Shown: positions 34,117 to 46,565, counted from the stretch's first letter. The stretch: 64,000 bases of DNA from Paulownia fortunei (GCA_019321725.1 CM033108.1:15208060-15272059); one strand, 5' to 3'. The notes: generated from the sequence alone by a model not told the origin. Numbers and translations are program-made.

Positions 34117-35754
34117 TATAACATCCACAACTCAACAACTATATATAAAGTATAATTTGACATGATAGAACTTATGTATACGTGCAATATTTTTTTTTGT
34201 GTTTAACACTTTAAGAAAGGATAAATCATGTTTAACATGCACAACCCTGCTTAAAATATTTTCTCACATATGTCCTGTATATATAACAAGATCAATGTTT
34301 ATATAAAAAACACAACACCCATAATCACCATAATATTTACATACTTATTTACAATAAAGTTTTAAAAACAAAATACAGTTCCAGTCTCAAAATATAATAC
34401 AACAGAATCAGAATATAACGAGCCAACAAAATAATGCAACCAGTCATCATCCATATACATAATCTCTCAAACACCTGCAAGAGCTCCAACAGCCACCTAG
34501 CAAATAAAAGATGCTTCAAGCATCGTCGTGCTCACCTACAATGCCTAAACTATATGAGCTAATGCTCAACAAGTAAAGATTATACATGTTAAAGAATAAT
34601 CCACAATATCAAGTCATGCATCAAAATATTTCTCTCAAAATCATTTCTTTCTTGGCCCCTGACCATTACTACTATCCCATGCACCGAAATAGAGCTATGC
34701 ACACCGCCATAATCCAATGGCCAATATTGATATAAGCATGAAAATCCATGCACGCAAACCTGCAAATACATGTATACAACCATACAAATCCAAGCAAACT
34801 TCAATGCACTAGTAGTGGTCAGTAAAACTTTTTCCTTTCCAAGAATCATGTTGTGCAATGCTATATTAATCAGAATGCTCGTATATAAAGCATACATGTG
34901 CCAATGCCCATGTATGTATGCTCAACAGACATGAATGACAGTAGTGCGTGCCTTCTGCTATGCACATATGATCTATGATCTTACATATAATTCACATATT
35001 TACTATGTCTATGCATTGTAGTTGCAAATAAATCTTTACTTATCTTTCACTTGGTTGGCGGCTTAGTCCAGATTTGTTTAACATTCCTTTCCAACCTTAG
35101 ATGTAAAATAGCATGTAATATTACCTAACATTAAGCAACATTCCCAGTTTGGCAAGTTGAAAGCACAAAATCTCATACTAAGACCTTAAACACTAAGCTA
35201 TCTAGATAACAATCAATCTTTCACAAACTAGAGCCTAATATAGTCCCTCAAATACCTTAATTTCTTATCTTAGATATATGTAAATATCAGGTAATTGAAG
35301 TATTATAAATCTAATAGCATGTACCTAATTGTTAGAACTCAATAGCAACATGTTTAGGTTGAAACATATTAAGTTATCAAATGGGACAAATTAACATTTT
35401 CATATTTTTCTGCTGTCCAATTTAGTTGCATGCTAACTTTGTCATCTATAAGCATATCCAATCACTCCCAAATTTTTACCATATTTAGCAAACATGTAGA
35501 TAAATTTAATTATATTTTATAATTACTTAAAATAGCTGATTTACCTCAGTAAAACCAACCCACTTATCACAGCACCAAAACTGTAAGTTCTATTATGACA
35601 GTTTTGAGTGTCTCTTTAAATATCAAACCATATTTTCATTTATAACCTCCCCAAACTTATATACATTATCTAATTATATATAAACACATATATAGAGAAA
35701 TATGTAGGTTTGAATCAAGTTATAAAGCTTTAAAAACAAAAAGTACAAGTATAC
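34117..35754 (-). repeat. C-LTR array unit 2 (1638 bp)
   Basis: Joins unit 1 at 'agtgtac|tataacatcc'. Its second half shares unit-specific changes with unit 4 ('gacaaattaac', 'catctataagc', 'aaaatagctgat', 'agagaaatatgtagg'). The minus-strand frame at 34589-34897 is open but lies inside LTR sequence. Confidence 0.9.
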
Positions 35755-37089
35755 TATAACACCCACTACTCAACAACTATATATAAAGTATAATTTGACA
35801 TGACAGAACTTGTGTGTACATAAGATATTTTTTTTTGTGTTTCATACTTTAAGAAAGGATAAATCATGTTTTACATGGACAACCCTACTTAAAATATTTT
35901 CTCACATACGTCATATATATATAAGAAGATCAAAGTTTATATAAGAAACACAACACCTATAATCACCACAATATTTACATACTTATTTAAAACAAAGTTT
36001 TAAAAGAGAAATACAGTTCCAGTATCAAAATATAATACAGCAAATTCAGAATATAACAAGCCAACGAAATATCCCAACCGATCGTCAAACCTCTAAATGC
36101 ATGCATACAACTATATAAATCCAAACAAGCTTTGGTGCATTAGTAGTGGTCAGTAAAACTTTTTTTTTTCTCAGAATCATACCGTGCAATACAAGATTAG
36201 TTGGAATACTTGTATATGATGCGTGCATGTGCCAATAGCCACGTATGTATGCTCAATAGACATGAATGACAATTGTGCTTGCTTCTGCTATGCGCATATG
36301 ATCTATGATCTTACATATAATTCACACATTTACTATGTCTATACATTGTAGTTGCAAATGAATGTTTACTTACCTTTAACTTCGTTGGCGGCTTAGTCCA
36401 TATTTGTTTAATATTCTTCTCCAACCTTAGATATAAAATAGCCTGTAATATTACCCAACATTAAAGCACCATTCCCACTTTGGCAAATTGAAAGCACAAA
36501 ATCTCATACTAAGACCTCAAACTCCAAGTTATCTAGATAACAATCAATCTTTCACAAACTAGAGGCCAATATAGTCCCTCAAATATCTTAATTTCTCATC
36601 TTAGATACATGTAATTGAAGTATTATAAATCTAATATCATGTACCTAATTGTTAGAACTCAATAGCAGCATGTTTGGGTTGAAACATGCTAAGTTATCAA
36701 ATGGGACAGATTAACATTTTCATATTTTTCTGCTGTTCAATTTAGTTTCATGTTCACTTTGTCATCCTTAAGCATATCCAATCACTCCTAAATTTTTATG
36801 ATATTTAGCAAACATGTAGATAAATGTAATTGTATTTTATAATTTCTTAAAATCACTGATTTACCTCAGTACAACCAGCCCACTTATCACAGCACCAAAA
36901 GTGTAAGTTCTAACATAACAGTTTCGAGTTTCTCTTTAAATATCAAACCATATTTTCACATATAATCTCTCCAAACATATATACATCGCCTAAGCTTATA
37001 TATAAACACATATATGGTGATATATATTTAGGTTTCAATCAAGTTATTATACAGATATAAATATTAAAAATAAAAACTAGCAAGTGTAC
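35755..37089 (-). repeat. C-LTR array unit 3 (1335 bp, internal deletion)
   Basis: Same junction as the other units. About 300 bp are missing near 36085, where 'ccgatcgtc' runs into 'aaacctctaaatgcatgc'. The second half shares variants with unit 1 ('gacagatt', 'catccttaagc', 'aaaatcactgat', 'ggtgatatatat'). Confidence 0.9.
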
Positions 37090-38691
37090 TATAACACCCA
37101 CTACTCAACAACTATATATAAAAAGTATAATTTGACATGATAGAACTTGTGTGTACGTGCGATATTTCTTTTTTGTGTTTAATACTTTAAGAAAGGATAA
37201 ATCATATTTTACATACATAACCCTACTTAAAATATTGTCTCACATATGTCCTATATATATAACAGGATCAATGTTTATATAAAAAACACAACACCCATAA
37301 TTTCAGTCTCAAAATATAATACAACAGACTCAGAATATAACGAGCCAACAAAATAACCCAATCGGTGGTCATTCATATACACACTCTCTCAGACACTTGC
37401 AAGAGCTCGAACAGCTGCCCAGCAAGCAAAAGATGCTTCAAGCATCGTATTTCTCAGCTACAATGCCTAAACTATATGAGCTAATGCCTAGCAAGTAAAG
37501 ATTATGCATGTCAAAGAATAATCCACAATATCAAGTCATGCATTAAAATATTTCTCTCAAAATCATTTTTTCTTAGGCCCCTGACCAATACTACTCTCGC
37601 ATGCACCGAAATAGAGCTATGCTCACCGCCATAATCTAATGGCCAATATTGATATAAACATGCAAATCCATGCACGCAGACCTTCAAATTCATGCATACA
37701 ACCATACAAATCCAAGCAAGCTTTGGTGCACCAGTAGTGGTCAGTAAAACGTTTTTTCTTTCTTAGAATCATACCGTGCAATGTAAGATTAATTAGAATG
37801 CTTGTATATAATGCATGTACGTGCCAATACCCATGTATGTATGCTCAATAGACATGAATGACAGTAGTGCTTGCCTTCTGCTATGCACATATGATCTATG
37901 ATCTTACATATAATTCACACATTTACTATGTCTATGCATTGTAGTTGCAAATGAATCTTTACTTACCTCTCACTTGGTCGACGGCTTAGTCCAGATTTGT
38001 TTAATATTCCTCTCCAACCTTAGATGTAAAATAGTCTGTAATATTACCCAACATTAAGCACCATTCCCACTTTGGCTAGTTGAAACCACAAAATTTCATA
38101 GTAAGACCTTAAACACCAAGCTATCTAGATAACAATCAAGCTTTCACAAACTAGAACCCAATATAGTTCCTCAAATACCTTAATTTCTCATTTTAGATAT
38201 ATGTAAACATCATGTAATTCAAGTATTATAAATCTAATAGCATGTACCTAATTGTTAGAACTCAATAGCAACATTTTTAGGTTGAAACATGCTAAGTTAT
38301 CAAATGGGACAAATTAACATTTTCATATTTTTCTGCTGTCCAATTTAGTTGCATGATAACTTTGTCATCTGTAAGCATATCCAATCACTCCCAAATTTTT
38401 ACCATATTTAGAAAACATGTAGATAAATTTAATTATATTTTATAATTGCTTAAAATAGCTGATTTACCTCAGTAAAACCAGCCCACTTATCACAGCACCA
38501 AAGCTGTAAGTTCTATCATGATAGTTTTGAGTGTCTCTTTAAATATCAAACCATATTTTCATTTATAACCTCTCCAAACTTATATACATTACCTAAAATT
38601 ATATATAAACACATATATAGAGAAATATATAGGTTTGAATCAAGTTATTATACATATATAAAGCTTTAAAAATAAAAAATAGCAAGTATAC
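37090..38691 (-). repeat. C-LTR array unit 4 (1602 bp)
   Basis: Joined to unit 3 at the same breakpoint ('gcaagtgtac|tataacaccc'). It shares second-half variants with unit 2. A minus-strand frame at 37511-37705 corresponds to the one in unit 2, but with a different start and length. Confidence 0.9.
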
Positions 38692-39914
38692 TATAACACC
38701 CACTACTCAACAACCATATATAAAGTATAATTTGACATGATAGAACTTGTTTGTACGTTTGATATTTTTTTTTTGTGTTTGACACTTTAAGAAAGGATAA
38801 ATCATGTTTTACATGCACAAACCTACTTAAAATATTTTCTCACATATCCTGTATATATAACAGGATCAATGTTTATATAACAAATACAACACCCGTAATC
38901 ACCACAATATTAACATACTTATTTACAATAAAGTCTTAAAAGTAAAATACCCTTCCAGTCTCAAAATATAATGCAACAAACTCAGAATATAACGAGCCAA
39001 CAAAATATCCCAATCGGTCGTCATCCATATACACACTCCCTCAAACACCTGCAAGAGCTCCAACAGCTGCCCAACAAGCAAAAGATGCTTCAAGTATCGT
39101 CGTGTTCACCTACAATGCCTAAACTATATGAGCTAATGCTCAACAAGTAAAGATTATGCATGTCAAAGAATACTCCACAATATCAAGTCATGCATCAAAA
39201 TATTTCTCTCAAAATCATTTGTTTCTTGGGCCCCTGACCAATGCTACTACCCTATGCACCGAAATAGAGCTATGCACACCACCATAATCCGATCACCAAT
39301 ATTGATATAAGCATGCAAATACATGCACGCAAACCTAAAAATGCATGCATACAATCATATAAATCCAAGCAAGCTTTAGTGCACTAGTAGTGGTCAGTAA
39401 AACATTTTTCTTTCTCAGAATCATACGCGCAATGTAAGATTAATCAGAATATGATGCATGCACGTGCCAATGCCCATGTATGTATGCTCAATAGACATGA
39501 ATAACAGTAGTGCTTGCCCTTTGCTATGCATATATGATCTATGATCTTACATATAATATACACATTCACTATGTCTATGCATTGTAGTTGCAAATGAATC
39601 TTTACTTATCTTTCACTTGGTCGGCGGCTTAGTCTAGATTTGTTTAATATTCCTCTCTAACCTTAAATGTAAAATAGCCTGTAATATTACCCAACATTAA
39701 GCACCATTCCCACTTTGGCAAGTTGAAACCACAAAATCTCATACTAAGACCTTAAACACCAAGTTATCTAGATAACAATCAAGCTTTCACAAACTAGAGC
39801 CCAATATAGTCCCTCAAATACCTTAATTTCTCATCTTAGATACATGTGAACATCATGTAATTGAAGTATTACAAATCTAATAGCTTGTACCTAATTGTTA
39901 GAACTCAATAGAAA
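38692..39914 (-). repeat. C-LTR array unit 5 (1223 bp, truncated)
   Basis: Begins at the same junction ('gcaagtatac|tataacaccc') and stops after 'gttagaactcaatagaaa', where the sequence changes to a unique segment. The last 400 bp of the unit are missing. Confidence 0.88.
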
Positions 39915-40030
39915 TATAAGAGATGTTTAGGTATTATTGAACTCAGGGGCATTGTTGACCTTCTTAACTTTAGAAGATAGGATTTTGAAAATTCGTGTGC
40001 TTGGAACAAGAAGGCTCAATTGCTTTTCCT
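39915..40030. other. Short unassigned segment
   Basis: Unique sequence between the array and the minisatellite ('ggggcattgttgacc', 'gaacaagaaggctcaattg'). No motif recognised. Confidence 0.4.
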
Positions 40031-40448
40031 AACCTGAGGTTATTCCCTAGGGTTTTTGAAGTAGGGGACTTTACTACTTAGTCCCAACCTGAAGTTATTC
40101 CATAGGGTTTTGGAGATAGATGGCTTTATTGCCTAGTCTGACCTAAGGTTAGGAGATAAATGGATTTATTACCTAGTCTGACCTAAGGTTATGCCACAAG
40201 GTTTTGGAGATGGATGGATTTATTGCTAAGTTTGATCGTAGATTATTCCCTAAGGTTTTGGAGGTGGATAGATTTATTACTGAGTCTGAACTTAAATTAT
40301 GCCCAAAGGTTTTAGAGATGGATCGCTTTATTGCCAAGTCCAACCTGAGGTTATTCTACATAGTTTTAGAGATAGATACTTTATTATCGAGTCTGACTTA
40401 AGGTTATTCCATGGGGTTTTTGAAGCTGGGGCAATATTACTTGATCCC
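40031..40448 (+). repeat. 54-bp minisatellite, about eight copies
   Basis: Consensus parts recur in order: 'acctgaggttattcc', 'agggttttggagat', 'gatggctttattgcc', 'agtctg'. Copies start near 40031, 40085, 40140, 40180 and onward at about 54-bp steps; the third is short by about 14 bp. 54 is a multiple of three and one plus-strand frame (40204-40401) stays open over four copies, giving an 18-residue repeat with 'PKVLEVDRFI' / 'PKVLEMDRFI'. No family is recognised and no start context supports a gene. Confidence 0.85.
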
Positions 40449-40738
40449 AACCTTAAACTGTACTTGTAGTATAATTCGGAAGGCATATGGCATCTTATAT
40501 AGCATTCTTAATCATTATACATCTAATGTTATCACTTGATGTTAGCGGTTGAGATTCTATAATGTAATTAAGTAATTCTATATTTAGATAAGAAAAAGAA
40601 TAGATTGGTCAATACATTGGATATTCATAGTTATATGTTATAATTTTGAAAGTATTAAAGGTATTATTAGTAAGCTTATATGATTTGATTCAATTAGATC
40701 GATGTGTTTTAAAAGTATACATCTATGAACTAATATTT
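40449..40738 (+). mobile_element. Fragment of a family B LTR, plus orientation
   Basis: Reverse complement of 15470-15700: 'ggttgagattctataatgtaattaag', 'agaatagattggtcaat', 'agtaagcttatatgatt', 'tttaaaagtatac'. It lacks both LTR termini and is fused at its right to integrase. Confidence 0.7.
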
Positions 40739-40739
40739 T

Positions 40740-41616
40740 CTAATAGAGATTTGAGATTTTTGTCTGCATTTTAGAGGAGTTTACACAAAGCTTTGGGAAC
40801 ACAGTTATCATTCAGTACAACATATCATCCTCAGACGGATGGGCAATCTGAACAAACAATACACACATTGGAGGATATGCTCAAAACCTGCAATTTTGAC
40901 TTCCAAGGTCAGTAGAGTAAATTGCTACCTTTGTGGAGTTTTCGTAAAACAACATCTATCATATTAGCATTGGAATGGCTCCCTATGAATCATTGTATAA
41001 CAAAAACTGTAGGTCTCCAATACATTGGGATGAAGTTGGTGAGAAAAAACTTTTGGGCCCAGATATGGTTCAAGAGATGATAGAAGTCGTGTTACAGATT
41101 CGACAAAGAATGCAAACTGCCCAAAATCGACAAAAAAGTTATGTAGATCATTGAAAAAGGGCACTGGAGTTTGCGGTAGGAGATCAGGTGTTTTTTTAAA
41201 GTAGCACCAATAAAGGGCATCATGCGGTTTGGGAAGAAAGGAAAATTGAGTCCCAGATACATTGGCCCATTCTCTGTGATTGAAATAATTGGTGATGTTG
41301 CTTATAGACTGGATCTGCCAGCATCTATGTCCCAAATGCACAATATATTTCATGTGTCTATGCTCAGGAAATATATTGCTAATCCTTCTCACATTCTAAA
41401 GAATAAACCAGTAGAATTAAAGGCAGTTTTGAGCTACGAAGAAAAGCTTGTACATATTTTGTTACGAGAAGTGAAATAGCTGAGAAATTAACAGATTTCA
41501 TTAGTTAAAATGTTATGGAGAAACTAATCGGTGGAAGAGGCCACTTGGGAAATGGAGGATGAAATGAGAACTAAGTATCCTGAACTTTTTCGATGAGTAA
41601 AATTTTGGGGACAAAA
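40740..41616 (+). pseudogene. pol: Gypsy integrase C-terminal half, element B3
   Basis: Plus-strand frames begin in the core at 'NRDLRF', where the second catalytic Asp (SDRD) reads Asn. They continue with 'LSFSTTYHPQTDGQSEQTIH', which holds the catalytic Glu region, then shift frames. Frame 41222-41479 gives 'GKLSPRYIGPFSVIEIIG', 'AYRLDLPASMSQMHNIFHVS' and 'MLRKYIANPSHIL', the integrase C-terminal domain. 41500-41600 keeps 'VEEATWEMEDEM' and 'YPELF', the chromodomain-like tail, with the Trp intact here. Stops at 'SAF*' and elsewhere make it inactive. Confidence 0.85.
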
Positions 41617-41636
41617 TTTTTATAAGGAGGGGATGA
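41617..41636 (+). promoter_or_regulatory. Polypurine tract of B3
   Basis: The run ataaggaggggatga ends at the LTR start TGTGATACC (41637). It primes plus-strand DNA synthesis and fixes the 3' LTR boundary. Confidence 0.8.
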
Positions 41637-42633
41637 TGTGATACCTGAACCTCTTACTACTCACCTGGCCAAATATGATTCATGAATTACATGTTAATTA
41701 CATTTATATTGACATGATATAATTTATTTTATTTTATATATCATTCTTAATCACTAAACTTAATTTTGAAACTCTCACATGGTATTGAATATCGAATACC
41801 CTAAACTAAATGGTCAATTCTACATTGGGATAAGAAGAAAGTCAGGTATTAATATGATGAATGTTACTAGGTTACAATTTTTAGAAGTGTTAAAGGTGTC
41901 ACTAGTAAGTTTATAAGGTTTAATCTCATTTGATCAAGTTATTTCAAAAGTATATATTTGTAAATTAACAAACTTGGGATATTGGACATAATATAATGTG
42001 ATTTAAGTGTTATATTACAAGGTCCATATGTGCATATGTTTTATAAATGCCAATAAGATAATCATTTAAAAATCGAATGCTAATCGGTTTAGAGATCGAA
42101 TGAACGACTAAGAAATTAGGGTGGAATTTATTATCCAATTGTATGAAAATTAAAATAGTTTGTAAGTAGATAAACACTAGATTACAACTGTATGAGGTGT
42201 GTGCAACATCATATTTGAACCACCACTTGACACCTCAAGCTTTGCCACCTCAAGTTTTGTCATCTCAAGCTACCACCTCAACCTTTCTTCATCTCTATCC
42301 TTGAACCACGACCAAAAACTATTTTATGAACTATTGAACCTCAAAAACCTCCATATTAAAATTTAGATATTGCTCCCAAGTGATTCCAAGTATAGAAAAA
42401 AGTGAAGGAAGCAAAGGGAAGTAAGGAGAAGATAGTAGAAACTGAAAATTGTGCATAGGTAAGCTTAACTCATGTTTTGATTTAAATTCTTGAATTATTT
42501 GAGGGTTTAAGATTTTAAAGCTTATATTATTGTTTATAACCATGTTAGAGTATTATTTAGGTTCTTATAATTCACAAAAGAAGGATTTTTAGTTGCAAAA
42601 TCACAATAAAAATCACTAGGGATAGAAACTGAA
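41637..42633 (+). mobile_element. Family B 3' LTR of B3, truncated
   Basis: Starts TGTGATACCTGAACC, corresponding to TGTAATACCCAAGCC of the other B LTRs, and follows their reverse complement to 'tcactagggatagaaactg'. It is then joined without terminus to an E LTR. The last 1.6 kb are missing. It has a repeated 'cacctcaag' block at 42225-42280, like B2. Confidence 0.82.
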
Positions 42634-42698
42634 AAAAGATTTCCAACCCTCTTTTTGCGACAAGAGGCAATCAAAGGCAAATCTTGGCATTTTTGTTA
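42634..42698 (+). mobile_element. Athila-like 5' LTR (E2), left remnant
   Basis: The block 'gatttccaaccctctttttgcgacaag' matches 59229-59255 of the E3 LTR. Its LTR start is lost at the junction with B3. It is interrupted by A2 and resumes at 54244. Confidence 0.8.
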
Positions 42699-42703
42699 TA
42701 TAT
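42699..42703. repeat. Target-site duplication of A2, left copy (TATAT)
   Basis: TATAT directly precedes TGTAATGCCCC and directly follows ...GGGCATTACA (54239-54243). Exact five-base match, the usual size for gypsy integrases. Confidence 0.85.
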
Positions 42704-45047
42704 TGTAATGCCCCTTAACCTAACTGTAGAACCAAAACAAGCTAATACAGTTAAGTCTAGAAATATTAACTTTTCATCAATACTAGAGTTATGATTTTAA
42801 TAAAATTTTCCCTTTTTAGCTATAAGATAAAAGAACTTGAATTCATTTGTTGTTTCATTTCATTGTAAACACAACATTTACATAAATCAAAAACGAGTAC
42901 ATGATGCTATTATCCCATCTATAATTTAACACATCTGTTTACAAAACCATAAAGAGCATCTTATTTAAAAACAAAATAGAATTTTTAAAATAGGCTACAA
43001 AAATAGCTCGAAACAAGGCATATGAACAAATCTCTATCCGACCGCTCTACACTGCTCTAGAAACTCAGTCAACCCTAAACCTATACATTTTCACTTGCAT
43101 AATAAGAATCTAATGAGCTAAAGGCTCAGTAAGGTGAAATTGATGCAATAACAAATATAGTACATGTAATCTCATAAATCATTAAATGCATTATTCAATT
43201 CAAGAACTTTCTTTCATAAATCATTATTTAAGACCCTTGAAGTGTGGTACCTAACTAATAGTGATAGACCGTAGTTTTTGAAACCTGTTCATAATGATTG
43301 GCCAATAAGAGAGATAATATGGGGTTTCCATACTTGGTCTTTCAACCTTAGGTATTAGCTGTATTCTGTCTCATTCATTGTGGCTTTCCTATATTTATTT
43401 TTCAACCTCAAGTATTTGCCACTATTTGTTGGGTTCATCGGTCCCTCCGCGTCCCTTGCCTACCCGACCATCAATCAATTACCATACTTCATTTTCAAAA
43501 ACCTCATTATACTCTTGATAGTATCATGTTTCATGAACCATCAATACATCAAACATTACATCATTTGACAAATAATGACAATTATATTAAAACATGTACA
43601 ACATTATATGATTCTTGTAATACAGCAAATGAAAGTTTCAACTTACCTCAAGTCCGTTTTATGCTAAGTGAAAAGGTCAATCTCTTTACAAGATAGGATG
43701 TGTTAAAGGCTTAACATAATCAAATTATGTACATTTCAATACCCTTTTAATAAATCAAATAATCTATTCTAACTAAAATCATATACACTTTTCAATCCTT
43801 TGTAAACAATTCCATATCAATTACATGACCTCAAAAACAAGGCATGCTCCATATTTTACTACTAATTCAAGACATTAAACATTAGGGAAGATACTAAATC
43901 ATTAATAATTCAAATATAAATATTAGAGCAGCCCCTAAAACATAAACACAATCCAAATTAAGATAACTTAAACTCGTTTCTAACTTAAATTGATTCTAAC
44001 CTTCAATTAAGCAACATAATTGCTATTATTCACAATCATTTGTAGGCAATTCCAAACATAATATAAGCATTACAAGATTAATACAAATAAGTAAATTAAG
44101 CATATTTCACAAGACTAATCAATTTTGCTAGAAACTAGCTTAACTAGCTTAGTTTTGGCTTCAAGTCTATCCCACTTGAGTTTTCATTCATACAAAAATA
44201 TACTAAAACATGTAACCATCCAAGATACTACAAATTCATCATAAGAAACTTTAAAAGAGAATATACCTTGATTAAATTTGAATTAAACTTCATAATCAAT
44301 GGTTTTCAAGCTTAAAAAGGGTGGAAACTTGTTCTAGTTTGTTTTTATGGATTCCTATGTATTGAATTCAATTTTTATGAGTAAGAGTGTAGAAATTTGG
44401 GAGAAACTTTAGAGAAGAAAGCTAGTCATTTTTTTAGGAGCTTCTTCAAGAATATAGGGCTAAAAATGACTTGTTTGATATTTCTTAGAGAGGTAAGTAG
44501 AGGGTGATGATTTGTTAACTCGTGCTTGGTGTCTTCTCATGCAAAGAGCCATGTTTATGGCCTAAGGAGATGACAAAAATTGATGATTTAGTGTTATAGT
44601 CAAGTGCAATGCTATTTAGAATAATTTCGTGCAACCTAGTCAACCTACCAATCAAATTGCACCATTTTCCATACTCTTAATTCTTAGCTAAATATAACAT
44701 ATTTCAAGCAAATATTTAGGCAAATAATCACTTTAGAATGTAATAAGTATGTAGCAATACAAATAATTAATTTCATGGTCATTCAACATCAATCTTCCTT
44801 AATTGAGATACCGCGCGTTTCATTTCAAAAAGGCACTTAAGGAATATGATAAATCTAGAAACAAAAGTTTGATCTCATATTTCATGTATGAATGCATGTT
44901 AAAGTATAACTGGAGCATATACTAACAATTATTTATGTTCGTGCAATCATGTTATTTGTATGTCGTAATCCAATAATGCGTATTGATATGATGCATATTC
45001 ATGCAAGGTCTTATTATTGGCTATGTAAGAGAGAATTGGGCATTACA
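42704..45047 (-). mobile_element. Family A 3' LTR of element A2 (2344 bp)
   Basis: From TGTAATGCCCCTTAACC to GAGAATTGGGCATTACA. It carries a variant upstream region ('gtttcatttcattgtaaacac', 'gagtacatgatgctatt') shared only with the other A2 LTR at 51891, which supports that the two form a pair. Confidence 0.92.
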
Positions 45048-45720
45048 ATCTTTTCTTCCTTATAAAAATTTTATCCTCGAAATTTGACGTACCAAATAAT
45101 TCTGGATGCTTACTTTGAATTTCTTCTTCTCTTTCCCATGTAGCCTCTTCCACTGCATGATTCCTCCACAATACTTTAACAAGTCGAATCTTTTTCATTC
45201 TCAATTTTTTTTCCTTCCAATCCAGAATTTACACTGGTTTCTCTTCATAAGCTAAATCAGAAGTCAATTCCAACAGTTCATAACTCAACATATGAGAGGG
45301 GCTCGAAATGTACTTCCTCAACATAAACACTTGGAAAACATTGTGAACACTAGATAATGACAAAGGTAAGGCCACTCTATAAGCATTATCTCCAACTCTT
45401 TCGAGAATCTCGAATGGGCCGACATACCTTGGGCTAAGTTTTCCTTTCTTTTCAAATCTCATGACACCTTTCATGGGAGCTACTTTTAAGAACACATGAT
45501 CCTCAATGACGAACTCTAGATCTTTTCTTCATTTATCTGCATAACTTTTCTATCTACTTTGTGCAATCTTTATTCTCTCTCGTATCTTCTTCACTACCTT
45601 AGCAGTATATTGAACTATTTCCATACCAAGTAGGCATTATTCTACAACTTCATCCCAATGAACTGGAGATCTACATTTCCTTCCATACAATGCTTAATAA
45701 GGCACCATTTCAATTGTTTA
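45048..45720 (-). pseudogene. pol: Gypsy integrase C-terminus, A2
   Basis: Frame 45229-45495 has 'KGVMRFEKKGKLSPRYVGPF', 'ILERVGDNAYRVALP' and 'MLRKYISSPSHML'. The chromodomain-like tail lies at 45080-45200 in another frame, and 45500-45720 holds the segment after the core with stops. Aligns throughout with 6853-7560 of A1. Confidence 0.82.
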
Positions 45721-46565
45721 TTGGTAGCTATTATTATAAGTAAACTCCACTAATGGAAATTTTCCATCTCGACTCCCTTGAAAATCTAGCACACAAGCTC
45801 TTAACATATCCTCTAATATCTGAATAACCCTCTCTGATTGTCCATCACTCTGTGGATGAAATGTTGTACTAAATGTAAGTTTCATTCCCATAGCACTGTG
45901 TAAGCTCTTCCAAAATATATATGTAAACTTAGGATCTCTGGCGAACACTATTGAAACTGGTAAAATTAGGATTTCTATCAAACACTATTGAAATTGGTAC
46001 TCCATGTAACCTGACTATCTTTTAATATATTGTTGAGCATACTGGTCCATATTATATGTGGATTTCACTGGAAGAAAATTGGCTGCTTTAGTTAATCTAT
46101 CAACAATCACCCATATGGAATTATATCCCTTTTGTGTTCTAGGTAATCCAAGCACAAAGTCCATTATAATGTGATCTCATTTCCACTCTAGAATCAACAA
46201 AGGCTTCAACAACCCTGTTGGTCTTTGATGTTCAATCTTAACTTATTGAAAAGTCAGATATTCAGTCACAATTTTGCTATATCTCTCTTTATTTTAGAAT
46301 ACCAATAATGTTGTTGTAAGTCTTTATACATTTTTGCGCTACCTAGGTGAATCGAGTAAGGAGTAGTATGAGCTTTTTCTAAAATATATCCTTTCATAGC
46401 CTTGTCAAATGGCACACATAGTCTCCCTTTATATCGAATAACTCCATCATCAGTAATAGAGAAGTCTGGCCTCTTTCCAGCATCAATCTTTCTTTTCAAT
46501 CTACCTAATTGCATATCCACCTTTTGACCTTGTCTAATTTTATCTTGAAGTGTAGGTCTCAACAC
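45718..46565 (-). pseudogene. pol: Gypsy integrase zinc finger and core, A2
   Basis: Frame 46266-46565 is the N-terminal part ('GRLCVPFDKAMKGYI', 'HTTPYSIHLGSAKMYKDLQ'); it ends before the CX2C pair. Frame 45718-45981 has 'TFSTTFHPQSDGQSERVIQI' with the catalytic Glu, 'RACVLDFQGS' and 'LVEFTYNNSYQ'. At the second catalytic Asp the SDRD box reads ARD in one of two tandem copies of a 37-bp segment (45924-45997), which shifts the frame. The core between them (46000-46260) has stops. Confidence 0.85.
45924..45997. repeat. 37-bp tandem duplication inside A2 integrase
   Basis: 45924-45960 and 45961-45997 are two diverged copies of 'taaacttaggatctctg...aaactgg'. A1 has a single copy (about 7731-7767). 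It falls on the codons for the second catalytic Asp. Confidence 0.85.

Noticed and set aside
34589..34897. 102-codon minus-strand frame, partly repeated at 37511-37705
   Set aside because: It is LTR sequence of array units 2 and 4; openness in both follows from their shared origin, and units 1, 3 and 5 do not keep it.
32435..39914. CRISPR-like repeat array
   Set aside because: Units are 1.3-1.7 kb LTR pieces in plant DNA without short repeat/spacer structure.
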